From: Chloroflexota bacterium
GTDB lineage: Bacteria; Chloroflexota; Anaerolineae; SpSt-313
Assembly: GCA_029553955.1 (NCBI GenBank)
Contig: JAKPJZ010000121.1
Span: 49,763-113,762 of the forward strand
Direction: 5' to 3'
DNA: 64,000 bases
The notes under the pieces are model-generated. The model was not told where the DNA came from. It ran no database searches and saw only the letters and a program-made list of their open reading frames with translations. Position numbers and translations under genes: made by a program. Of the stretch, positions 1 to 7,699 are shown in pieces (position 1 is the stretch's first letter; each line of letters begins with the position of its first letter).

Positions 1-723
1 CTTTTCGAACACCAGCAGGTGCGATAGCCCGAGGTGCCGCAGCGGGGTATGCTCGAGCATGTAGGTCAGGCCACGGAAGAGCCCCGCCAGCGCGCCATGA
101 CGCGCGGCGATCTTGTCGTAGCCGGGGTAGATCTGCGTGTGCACCACGATGCGCCCGGGCAGGCCGTCGAACAGCCGGCGCAGCTCGCGCGCCCGGTAGG
201 CGCGCACGTGGGGGCAGAACCGGGCGCGCAGCCTGTTGGGCATATAGTTCACCAGCGGGATATTGCCAAAGTGATAGCGGCCGCCCCAGAAAGCGCCGTG
301 CGTCTCAAAGGGGTACCAACGGTTGGGCACAAACACGACCAGCCGCCCGCCTCCCTTGAGCACACGGTAGGCCTCGTGCACCGCCTGCCGGTCGTCGTCC
401 ACGTGCTCCAGCACCTCGTGTGATAGGACGGTGTCGAAGGTGCCGTCGGCAAAGGGCAGCGCTTCGGCCGGCGCCCGCTGGATGTTGGGGAGAGTCTGCG
501 AGGCCTCGGCGACCTTTTCTTCGTCGACATCCACGCCCCACACGTCGTCGCTCAGCGTGCGGAACTGGCGCACGTAGAGGCCCAGCCCGCAGCCCACGTC
601 GAGGATGCGCGCCCCCTCGAGCCGCGCAGCCTGGCGGATCAGCTCAAAGCGCCGGTTCTGGCCAAAGCGCCACACGTAGCTGGGGTGGCCCAGCTCGATT
701 GTCTTGTCGGTCTCTCCTGTCAT
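1..723 (-). CDS. Class I SAM-dependent methyltransferase, 3' end cut by window edge
   Basis: Reading leftwards from ATG at 723 the frame stays open for 241 codons to the first base, so the C-terminus lies outside the window. The protein has the Rossmann-fold methyltransferase pattern: motif I ILDVGCGLGLY at about residues 40-50, an acidic residue after the second strand (GVDVDEEKV) and the post-II stretch VLSHEVLEHVDD typical of the Methyltransf_11/UbiE group. The substrate cannot be named; such proteins act on small molecules, lipids or glycan precursors in the cytosol. A purine-rich stretch just upstream could serve as ribosome site. It is divergent from the thioredoxin reductase gene. Confidence in the fold is high, in the substrate nil. 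Confidence 0.85.
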   Translation of the reverse strand, partial: MTGETDKTIELGHPSYVWRFGQNRRFELIRQAARLEGARILDVGCGLGLYVRQFRTLSDDVWGVDVDEEKVAEASQTLPNIQRAPAEALPFADGTFDTVLSHEVLEHVDDDRQAVHEAYRVLKGGGRLVVFVPNRWYPFETHGAFWGGRYHFGNIPLVNYMPNRLRARFCPHVRAYRARELRRLFDGLPGRIVVHTQIYPGYDKIAARHGALAGLFRGLTYMLEHTPLRHLGLSHLLVFEK

Positions 724-832
724 CGGCGAATACCTCGGCCAGATAGTACACACTCCGCCACAAAACGCCAAATCCGAGTGCCCTCTATTTGCCCCTAGTG
801 AGGGGGAGTGCCGGAGGCGTCGCTTGCGCGCA

Positions 833-940
833 ACTGCTCAGCCTGTCATTGCGAGCCGCAGCGAAGCAATCTCCAGCCACGCGCGTCACGGCCACGTTGG
901 GGATTGCTTCGCTGCGGCTCGCAATGACAGGCTGAGCAGT
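833..940. repeat. Inverted repeat, TGTCATTGCGAG family, copy 1
   Basis: Arms 833-874 and 899-940 are 42 nt each and differ at one base, with a 24-nt spacer. The arms contain TGTCATTGCGAG and GAAGCAATC. The same words recur at 13856, 16144, 56251 and 59063. It occupies most of the gap between the divergent methyltransferase and trxB genes. Confidence 0.9.
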
Positions 941-951
941 GACGCTTGCGC

Positions 952-980
952 TTGCCAAGCACCTCCAATACGCGTAGAAT
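952..980 (+). promoter_or_regulatory. Sigma-70-type promoter for trxB
   Basis: TTGCCA at 952-957 and TAGAAT at 975-980 are separated by exactly 17 nt, about 35 nt upstream of the trxB GTG start. Confidence 0.6.
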
Positions 981-1015
981 ACTCCCATCGTGGGCACACA
1001 CTCGGAGGGATTCCT

Positions 1016-1999
1016 GTGGAGAAACTGGTCATCATCGGGAGCGGGCCGTCGGCCTACACGGCTGCGATCTATGCCGGGCGCGCTTTGCTGTCGCCATTGC
1101 TGATCGCCGGCAACCTGCTCGGCGGGCAGGTCACCATGACCGCCGACATTGAGAACTATCCCGGCTTTCCTCAGGGCATCGGCGGCACACAGTTGATGCA
1201 GCTCATGCTCGAGCAGGCCGAGCGTTTCGGTGCCCGCGTGCAGATGGATGAGGTCGACAGTGTCGATTTCCGGCGCCATCCTTTCATCCTCAACGCCTCG
1301 AGCGGCCCCATCGAAACTCAGGCCGTTATCATTGCCACCGGAACGACGCCCCGCCGCCTCGGCGTGCCGGGCGAGCAAGAGTTCGTCGGCCGCGGCGTAT
1401 CGTTCTGTGCCACCTGCGATGGCTTTTTCTATCGCGACAAGACGGTGATGGTGGTGGGCGGCGGCAACGCGGCCGTCGTGGAGGCCGACTATCTCACGCG
1501 CTTTGCCGGCGAGGTGTACCTGGTGCACCGGCGCGAGCAACTGCGGGCCGAGCCGATCATGCAGCAGCGGGTGCTGGCCAACCCCAAGGTCAAGCCCATC
1601 TGGAACAGCGTGGTGACCGAGGTCGTCGGCCAGGATGCGGTGACCGGAGCCCGGCTGCGCAACGTGCGCACCGACGAGGAGACGGTCCAGCCGGTCGCCG
1701 GCATCTTTGTCTACATCGGCACCGATGCCAACACCGGCTTCCTGCAGGGCCAGGTCAAGCTCGACCGCGGGGGCTATATCACGGCCGACCGCCACGGTCG
1801 CACCAGCGTGCCAGGCGTCTTTGCTGCCGGCGACGTGCAGGACCCCTTGATGCACCAGGTCGCCACCGCCGTCGGGTCGGGCGCCGCGGCAGGGATGGAA
1901 GTGGAGCGCTTCCTGGCCGAGCTCAGCGTGCGCTCCTACGAGGAGATCGCCCGTGAGAGCCGCCCGGGGCCGGTCGAGCCCGGCGCCCCGGTGGGCTGA
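1016..1999 (+). CDS. trxB: Thioredoxin-disulfide reductase
   Basis: A 327-residue FAD/NADPH flavoprotein that reduces thioredoxin in the cytosol. The N-terminal FAD motif GSGPSAYTAAIYA, the redox pair CATC (Cys131, Cys134), the NADPH-binding GGGNAAVVEA and HRREQLRA (ribose-phosphate contacts) and the C-terminal FAAGDVQD are all in the expected order. The open frame extends upstream to 704, but the start is taken as GTG 1016 because GGAGGGA lies 5 nt before it, a promoter ends at 980, and the usual N-terminus of the family follows. The length is normal for the family. A DUF1858 redox-disulfide protein lies 77 nt downstream, perhaps in the same transcript. Confidence 0.96.
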   Translation: MEKLVIIGSGPSAYTAAIYAGRALLSPLLIAGNLLGGQVTMTADIENYPGFPQGIGGTQLMQLMLEQAERFGARVQMDEVDSVDFRRHPFILNASSGPIETQAVIIATGTTPRRLGVPGEQEFVGRGVSFCATCDGFFYRDKTVMVVGGGNAAVVEADYLTRFAGEVYLVHRREQLRAEPIMQQRVLANPKVKPIWNSVVTEVVGQDAVTGARLRNVRTDEETVQPVAGIFVYIGTDANTGFLQGQVKLDRGGYITADRHGRTSVPGVFAAGDVQDPLMHQVATAVGSGAAAGMEVERFLAELSVRSYEEIARESRPGPVEPGAPVG

Positions 2000-2055
2000 G
2001 TGGCGGATGGCGCACGGCATATGCCATACGCCATACGCCATACGCTATCCGCCAC
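2000..2055. repeat. Inverted repeat with CCATACG repeats
   Basis: Outer arms GTGGCGGAT (2000-2008) and ATCCGCCAC (2047-2055) enclose several copies of a CCATACG-like heptamer. It lies between trxB and the DUF1858 gene and could form an mRNA hairpin. Confidence 0.6.
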
Positions 2056-2076
2056 AACCCTGAGGAGAGACAGCCA

Positions 2077-2295
2077 ATGGCAGACCAGATTACCCGTGAG
2101 ATGACCATTGCTCAAGTCGTGCACGACTACGGGGACAAGGTCATCCCCGTCTTCCTGGCCCATGGCCTGATGTGCTTCGGCTGCGCCGTCGCCCGCTTTG
2201 AGAATATCGAACAGGGTGCCATCGCCCACGGCATCGATGTCGAGGCCCTGGTGAAGGACCTCAATGCTGCGGTGAGCGAGCAGCCGGCGGAGTGA
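2077..2295 (+). CDS. DUF1858 / hybrid-cluster-associated redox disulfide domain protein
   Basis: A 72-residue protein with the short helical DUF1858 domain, known from proteins near hybrid-cluster and redox enzymes. It has one CFGC pair (Cys33, Cys36) placed as in the TIGR03980 redox-disulfide variant, and the IAQVVHDYGDKVIPVFLAHG stretch typical of the family. ATG 2077 follows GAGGAGAG. Lying directly after trxB, it may be a small disulfide relay reduced by thioredoxin or TrxB; that partnership is inferred from position only. The stop codon lies at the start of a hairpin repeat. Confidence 0.85.
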   Translation: MADQITREMTIAQVVHDYGDKVIPVFLAHGLMCFGCAVARFENIEQGAIAHGIDVEALVKDLNAAVSEQPAE

Positions 2296-2381
2296 TGCGT
2301 AATACGTACTGCGTGATGCGTAATGCGTGATGCGCAAGACGTAGGAGCATCACGCATCACGCAGTACGCAGTACGCCTCAC
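2292..2381. repeat. Heptamer hairpin repeat (GCGTAAT/GCGTGAT), copy 1
   Basis: Left arm 2292-2334 is built from GCGTGAT, GCGTAAT and GCGTACT heptamers; right arm 2348-2381 carries their complement. It covers the stop codon of the upstream gene. Related copies lie at 11171 and 47533. Confidence 0.8.
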
Positions 2382-2405
2382 CCCTCACACAGTGGAGAAC
2401 GCCCC

Positions 2406-3176
2406 ATGCCCCACGCCGACACGACTTACGGACGTCTCTCGTTCGTGCGCCGGGCAGGCTCCGCCGAGGTCTCGCCGGTGCTCTTCGTGCACGGCGCCGG
2501 CGGCAATGCCCTCCTATGGGGCAGCGTGATGAACCGCCTGCCCGGCACGCCGGCGCTCGCTGTGGACCTGCCGGGGCACGGCCGCTCACCCGGGCCGGGC
2601 CTCACGAGCATCGCCACAGCCGCCGATGCCGTGCTCGCCCTGGCCGGCGCGCTCGGCGTGCACGAGTTCATCGCCGCCGGGCACTCGATGGGCGGCGGCG
2701 TGGCCATCGAGCTGGCGCTGCGCGCGCCCGAGCGCGTCCGCGGCCTGATCCTGCTTGCGGTCACCGCCCGCCTCCTTGTGGCGCCGGCCCTGCTCGAACA
2801 ACTCGTCGCCGATCCGCCGGCCGCCCGCCGCTGGATCGTCGAGGCCGGCTATGGCCCTGCGACGACGGCGCGCACGCGAGCGCTCGGCGAGGCGCAGCTT
2901 GCCGGGGTGGCTCCCGAGGTGCTGCATGGCGATTTCGTGGCCTGCAGCGTCTACGATGCCCGTGAGCGCCTGGGCGAGGTACACAGCCCGGCCCTGGTGC
3001 TCTGCGGCGCCGACGACCGGCTCACCCCGCCCAAGTACGTGCGCGCCCTGGCCGAGGGCCTGCCCAACGCCCACTTGGAGATCATCGCCGGCGCCGGCCA
3101 CATGCTGCCCATGGAGGCGCCCGGAGCGGTAGCCGCAGCCATCAGCGCCTTCCTCAGTAGTTCGTCTCGCGGCTGA
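2406..3176 (+). CDS. Alpha/beta-fold hydrolase
   Basis: A 256-residue single-domain hydrolase. The oxyanion-loop motif HGAGG, the nucleophile elbow GHSMGG (Ser94), an acid candidate in GADDRLTPP and the catalytic His in GAGHMLPME form a complete triad in family order. No signal peptide is present, so it should be cytosolic. The substrate is unknown; the sequence looks like general esterase, lactonase or meta-cleavage hydrolase relatives. Its last 23 nt overlap the 3' end of the convergent permease-peptidase gene, so the two messages could pair at their ends. Confidence 0.9.
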   Translation: MPHADTTYGRLSFVRRAGSAEVSPVLFVHGAGGNALLWGSVMNRLPGTPALAVDLPGHGRSPGPGLTSIATAADAVLALAGALGVHEFIAAGHSMGGGVAIELALRAPERVRGLILLAVTARLLVAPALLEQLVADPPAARRWIVEAGYGPATTARTRALGEAQLAGVAPEVLHGDFVACSVYDARERLGEVHSPALVLCGADDRLTPPKYVRALAEGLPNAHLEIIAGAGHMLPMEAPGAVAAAISAFLSSSSRG

Positions 3177-6100
3177 GCACATGCACCACGAGCAGCACCG
3201 TCTGGCCGGCGCGCTTGAGCTTGTCGGGCTCGATCGCTTCGGGCGTGTCGGCCGGCGTGTCAGCCAAGCGGTCGGAGCCATCCCAGCTCACGTAGGCGCT
3301 GAGCGCTGAACGGCCGCCAAAGCCGGAGGCGGTGTACTGGCCAAAGTGCGGGCCACGGCCGCGCGTGGTGACCGGCACGCGGAGGCGGCCCGCGGCATCC
3401 TGAAAGAGCTGCACCAGGCTAAAGCTCGTCCCCTGGCCGAGGGCGATGGCCTTCCCACTGCCGCCGCCCAGGCTGCTCAACTCCAGCACCGCCTCGACGC
3501 GCAGTATGCCAAAGCCCCCCTTGGCGTTCATGACGTTCTTCACACTCAGGCCCTCGGCGCGCTCGCCCCCTGTCCAGGCCACAAAGACCACTGTCTTCTT
3601 GGGCTGGTAGGGGCTCGCCTTGAGCAGGCGCGCCATTTCGAGCATCGCAGCCACACCCGAGGCATTGTCGTTGGCGCCGGGGAAGAGCATGCCGTCGGGG
3701 TCGGTGCCCGGCCCGTCATAGTAGGCGCTGATCAGGATCACATCGTTGTCGAGCGCCTCGCCCTTGCGCCCCATCTGCGCGCCGGTGCCGGGGATGTGGC
3801 CGATGACGTTAAAGTAGCTGGGCGAGGAGGAATCATCCAGCTCGAGCGCAATCTCGAGATGGACGCTCGCGCCCGGGTTGGTCGAGGCCGCCTCGCCGAC
3901 GCCGAGTCCCTGGGCCATGCGGTCCAGCTCGGCCAGGCTGCTCCCGGCCGTCGCCAGGAGCCGCTCAGCCAGCTCCGGCGTGATGATCATCGTCGGCTGC
4001 GGTGGGCGGGACTGGGGATCCCAGGTCACGAGGTCGGCGGAGCCGAACAGGCGCTTCTCCTGTATCGCCCCCAAGTCATCGCTGACGATCAGAACGCCCG
4101 CAGCAGCCCGGACGTCAAAGCCTGTCGGCAGCGAGTTGCGTACGATGACAACACGCTTGCCGAGGTTCAGCCGGCGCAGGCCGTAAGCATCGGGCTTGCC
4201 CGTATCGGGCGCAGGCCCCAGGGCGAGGCCAACGATCTGGCCACTGTCCTCGCCGAACCCTCCGTACCTGCCGGTGTACTCAGCAAAGTCCTGCCGGTGC
4301 ACCAGTTGCTCGGCCACGGCGCCACTGCTGTCGAGGATCTCGAGCAGCGGCGTCTCGACCAGGTGATAGCGCGGCTGGACAGTGCTCTGGATAAAGGTGT
4401 TGTCGTCGCCGGTGGGGAAGAGGCCCACCTCCTCCATGCGCCTGGCGATATAGTCGGCCGCCGCCCTGGCGCCGGGCGTGCCCGTCTCGCGGCCCCCGAA
4501 CTCGGGCGAGGCCAGCACCTCGATATCGGCCATCACCCGCGAGGTATCGAACTGGACCGCCTCGGGGCGGTAGAGCTCGATGGGCGCCGTGCTGCGCACC
4601 GCCCACCCCAGGCCGAGCACGAGCACGGCGCCAGTCACCATGGTGTAGCGGTTCACCAGACGCGCCACGTTCAGCCGCGACTCGGCCATAAAGCGGCGCA
4701 GCCCCTCACCCCACAGGTTGAAGGTGAGGATAGCCAGGAAGATGGCCAGCCCTGGCGACCACGCCAGCCAGGGATAGCTGCGCCACCAGTTGCGCACGTT
4801 GGCCAGCAGCGCCCCCCACTCTGGCACGTCGGAGAAATGGTAGGAGGGCCCGCTCAGGCCGGTGCCGAGGAGCTCCACCTTGAAGCCGCCGCCGAGAAAG
4901 ATGTTGAGAAAGCCCAGCTCGGCCAGCAGCATGAGCATGCCACCCATCTCGAGCACCGCCAACACCAGCAGCGGCACCAGGAGCTGCGGCAGCACGTGCC
5001 AGGTGAGGATGCGGTTGGGCCGCGCCCCCACCGATCGCGCCGCCTCGATGTACAGCTTGGGCTTGATGCCGATCACCTGCGCGCGCACGTACTGCGCGAT
5101 CTCGCCCCAGCCCACGATGCACAGCGCGGCGACGAACACGCCCATCCCCTGCTCGATGCCCAGCGCCAGCACGGCGATCATGGCAAAGAGCGTCACCGGG
5201 AAGGCCGCCCACACCGCCACCATGCCGTTCACCAACCGCTCGAACCAGCCACCACGCCACCAACCCGCCAGCAACCCCAACACCGTGCCCAGCAGCACGC
5301 GCGCCAGAGTCGCCGCCAGCGCCAGCGCCAACGTCTGCTTGGCCCCAGCCAACACGAGCGCCTGCATGTCGCGCCCCACAATGTCGCTGCCCCACGGGAA
5401 CACCGACGACGGCGCAAAGGGCGGCCCGCCGGTCTTGCCCTCGATCGTCATGATGTTGTTGGTCTGATAGGGGTTCGCCGCGGTCAACTGCTCACCAAAG
5501 AGGGCCAGGCCGAAAAAGCCCAGCACCAGGAGCGTGCCCAGTATGAGCGCGGGGTTGCCGAGCGCGATGCGCAGGTTGCGCAGCCCGTCGGACCTTCTCG
5601 CCTGGCCCGCCTCGGTGGCCTGCAGCCGGCGCGTGGCCACAGCATCCTGGCGCGCCGCTTTGCGCACCGGTTGTGCCGGCCGGTGCGCGCCGGGGAGGCG
5701 TCGCAACAGCCCCGCGCCCAGCTCGCGCACCTGCAGCACCACATCCTTGAGCGCATAGCTGGCGTCGGCCAGCTCTTCGCGCCAGCTGCGCCGCTCCTCC
5801 TGCTCCTCGCCGCCTGGCGCTTGGCGCAGCCGCGGGTCCACAATGCGATAGATCAGCTCCAGCGCCAGGTTGATCAGCAAAAAGATCGCGCCCAGCGCCA
5901 CCAGCAGGTCCGTCACTAGCGCCGCCGGCCCCTTGCTGATCGTCTCCAGCAGCGTCTGCCCTATCCCAGGCCAGAGGAAAAACGACTCGACCACCGGCAG
6001 GCTCGCCAGCGAAAAGCGCAGCGACGTCCCCAACGTGGTCAAGATCGGCGTCAGCACGTTGCGCAGCGCATGGCGCATCAGCACCACCCGCCATGCCAGC

Positions 6101-6753
6101 CCCTTGGCCTGCGCCGTGCGGATATAGTCCTCACTCAGCACGCCCGCCATGGCCACGTAGGTCACCTGGACGATCTGCGCCAGCGGCCGCACCGCCAGCA
6201 CCAGCACCGGCATCACCAGGTGCGCATCCCAGCCAAACCCCGTCGGCGGCAGCAGCGCCTTGCTCAATGACAGCAAGTTGAATATCTTGGTGTTGAGGAT
6301 CCACAGCAGCATCGCCAGAAGGAAACTGGGCGTCGACACGCCCAGGATGGAGAGGAGCAGGATCGCCGTCGACGCGCCGCGCCGCCGCAGCAGCGCCACC
6401 GCAATGCCCAGCGGCACGCCGATGATGCCGGCAACCGCCACCGCCAGCACCAACAGCGCCGCACTGCGCGCAAAGAGCGTGCCCACCACCTCGAACGCCG
6501 GCGTATACGCCTTGTGCCACAGGTAGGTCGACGGGTGCTGCGCCAGATAACTGCCCGTGCGGGCCAGTGCCTGGAACGCCGCATCGAGCGGCTCGGCCGG
6601 CAGCCCGGCCCGGCCGCGCTCGGCCACGAGCAGGCCGAACTGGGCGAGGTAGGCAATGGCCAGCAGGATGACCAGGCTCGACAGCAGGCGCCGCAGGATG
6701 GCCTGGACGAACGGGCGCTGCAACAGCGCCCTGGGCGATGACTCGGCAGTCAT
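3154..6753 (-). CDS. Fused DppB-DppC-type ABC permease with C-terminal M28-peptidase-like domain
   Basis: One uninterrupted 1199-residue frame. Residues 1-310 are a DppB/OppB-type peptide-transporter permease with its EAA loop at 209-236. After a basic linker, residues 395-690 are a DppC/OppC-type permease (EAA loop about 566-592). A further membrane segment at 705-720 leads to an M28 aminopeptidase-like domain (735-1195). The two permeases normally come as separate genes. In the M28 part GANDNASG (Asp1029) is kept, but the metal ligand His of the AHYD motif is Tyr1011, the second Glu of GEE is Arg1065 and the final HTPADT His is Asp1165. This suggests an extracytoplasmic binding domain rather than an active zinc peptidase. 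ATG 6753 is preceded by GGAGGGA. No ATPase or solute-binding-protein gene lies nearby. Confidence 0.93.
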   Translation of the reverse strand: MTAESSPRALLQRPFVQAILRRLLSSLVILLAIAYLAQFGLLVAERGRAGLPAEPLDAAFQALARTGSYLAQHPSTYLWHKAYTPAFEVVGTLFARSAALLVLAVAVAGIIGVPLGIAVALLRRRGASTAILLLSILGVSTPSFLLAMLLWILNTKIFNLLSLSKALLPPTGFGWDAHLVMPVLVLAVRPLAQIVQVTYVAMAGVLSEDYIRTAQAKGLAWRVVLMRHALRNVLTPILTTLGTSLRFSLASLPVVESFFLWPGIGQTLLETISKGPAALVTDLLVALGAIFLLINLALELIYRIVDPRLRQAPGGEEQEERRSWREELADASYALKDVVLQVRELGAGLLRRLPGAHRPAQPVRKAARQDAVATRRLQATEAGQARRSDGLRNLRIALGNPALILGTLLVLGFFGLALFGEQLTAANPYQTNNIMTIEGKTGGPPFAPSSVFPWGSDIVGRDMQALVLAGAKQTLALALAATLARVLLGTVLGLLAGWWRGGWFERLVNGMVAVWAAFPVTLFAMIAVLALGIEQGMGVFVAALCIVGWGEIAQYVRAQVIGIKPKLYIEAARSVGARPNRILTWHVLPQLLVPLLVLAVLEMGGMLMLLAELGFLNIFLGGGFKVELLGTGLSGPSYHFSDVPEWGALLANVRNWWRSYPWLAWSPGLAIFLAILTFNLWGEGLRRFMAESRLNVARLVNRYTMVTGAVLVLGLGWAVRSTAPIELYRPEAVQFDTSRVMADIEVLASPEFGGRETGTPGARAAADYIARRMEEVGLFPTGDDNTFIQSTVQPRYHLVETPLLEILDSSGAVAEQLVHRQDFAEYTGRYGGFGEDSGQIVGLALGPAPDTGKPDAYGLRRLNLGKRVVIVRNSLPTGFDVRAAAGVLIVSDDLGAIQEKRLFGSADLVTWDPQSRPPQPTMIITPELAERLLATAGSSLAELDRMAQGLGVGEAASTNPGASVHLEIALELDDSSSPSYFNVIGHIPGTGAQMGRKGEALDNDVILISAYYDGPGTDPDGMLFPGANDNASGVAAMLEMARLLKASPYQPKKTVVFVAWTGGERAEGLSVKNVMNAKGGFGILRVEAVLELSSLGGGSGKAIALGQGTSFSLVQLFQDAAGRLRVPVTTRGRGPHFGQYTASGFGGRSALSAYVSWDGSDRLADTPADTPEAIEPDKLKRAGQTVLLVVHVLSRETNY

Positions 6754-7055
6754 GAGGCAATCCCTCCGCTATGCAGTGCGCTGATACGTGCAGTGAGGAT
6801 CGCCAGAGGCAGCACAGCCCCGACCGGGTATGGGCCGTGCCTCGGGGAAGAGCAGGAGCACCGAGGGCAGGGGATACGACGGATCGCGGCTGACCCGGGC
6901 AAGCCAGAGATTCCGCTTGCCCGGTGAGTGCATTGGCTCTGGCGATCAACCCTTCGCAAGAAGCAGGGATAGCTGGTATTATCCGGGTAGTATACTACGG
7001 GTCACGCAAAAAAGCATCTCTCTGTGCAGATGCAAGTTTTGGGGCCGCTCTCACG
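6754..7055. other. Intergenic region without gene
   Basis: A divergent gap between the permease fusion and the sigma-factor gene. I see only a short inverted pair (GATCGCCAGA at 6798, complement at 6938) and no convincing coding frame. Confidence 0.6.
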
Positions 7056-7061
7056 TATAAT
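7056..7061 (+). promoter_or_regulatory. Minus-10 box upstream of the ECF sigma gene
   Basis: A perfect TATAAT 56 nt before the start codon. No good -35 box is visible at 16-18 nt, so an activator or another sigma factor may be involved. Confidence 0.4.
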
Positions 7062-7117
7062 AGAGCGAATGGGAAGAAGGATAGTCTACCTGGCCTCTGG
7101 CCAGGCCGGAGGCTGGC

Positions 7118-7699
7118 ATGGACCCCTGCAGCGATGAGCTGCTCGTCGAAGAGAGCAAACGAGGCAGCCGGGAGGCGTTCACAGAGCTGGTGCAGCGCCA
7201 CCAGGGCGCCGTCTACAGCCTGTGCTATCGCACCGTCGGCAACCCCACGGAGGCCGAGGACCTGGCGCAGGAGGCCTTCCTGCGCCTCTACCGCAGCCTC
7301 GATCGCTTCCGGCGCGGCGCTCGCCTGCGCCCCTGGCTGCACAGAATCGCGGTGAATGCGTGCCTCGACGCGCTGCGCAAACGCAAGGAACCGATGCTGT
7401 CGCTGGATGGAATGCGTGAGGGCGGCACAGAGCCCCCCATCCCCCATGGGGGAACCCTACCCGAGGAGGCTTGCCTGGACCGCGAGCTGCAGGCTGCCGT
7501 GCAACAGGCGCTCCTCCAACTGCCCGGCGATTATCGCATCGCGCTTGTCTTGCGCTACCTGGAGGATCTGTCGTACCGGGAGGTCGCCGATGCGCTCGGC
7601 GTCCCGCTGAGCACTGTCGAGACGCGCATCTTCCGGGCCAAGAAGATGCTTGGCCAGGTTCTCTCGTCCCCAACTGTTGGGGGAAAGGAGGGGGCATGA
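7118..7699 (+). CDS. ECF-subfamily RNA polymerase sigma factor
   Basis: A 193-residue sigma-70 family protein of extracytoplasmic-function size. Region 2 runs over about residues 12-80 (AFTELVQRHQGAVYSLCYRTVGN followed by EAEDLAQEAFLRLYRSLDRF). Region 4 at about 130-180 has the helix-turn-helix LSYREVADALGVPLSTVETRIFRAKKML. It directs RNA polymerase to a stress or envelope regulon. ATG 7118 follows CCGGAGG. Its stop overlaps the start of the next gene (ATGA), which encodes a zinc-finger membrane protein, the standard sigma/anti-sigma arrangement. Confidence 0.95.
   Translation: MDPCSDELLVEESKRGSREAFTELVQRHQGAVYSLCYRTVGNPTEAEDLAQEAFLRLYRSLDRFRRGARLRPWLHRIAVNACLDALRKRKEPMLSLDGMREGGTEPPIPHGGTLPEEACLDRELQAAVQQALLQLPGDYRIALVLRYLEDLSYREVADALGVPLSTVETRIFRAKKMLGQVLSSPTVGGKEGA

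Noticed and set aside
785..2041. Long minus-strand open frame opposite trxB
   Set aside because: It is a GC-rich shadow of trxB, with low-complexity His/Ala-rich translation and no ribosome site.
3346..5919. 857-residue plus-strand open frame opposite the permease fusion
   Set aside because: Translation is rich in His, Arg, Gln and Ala, has no domain and no start signal; the minus-strand frame has clear permease motifs.
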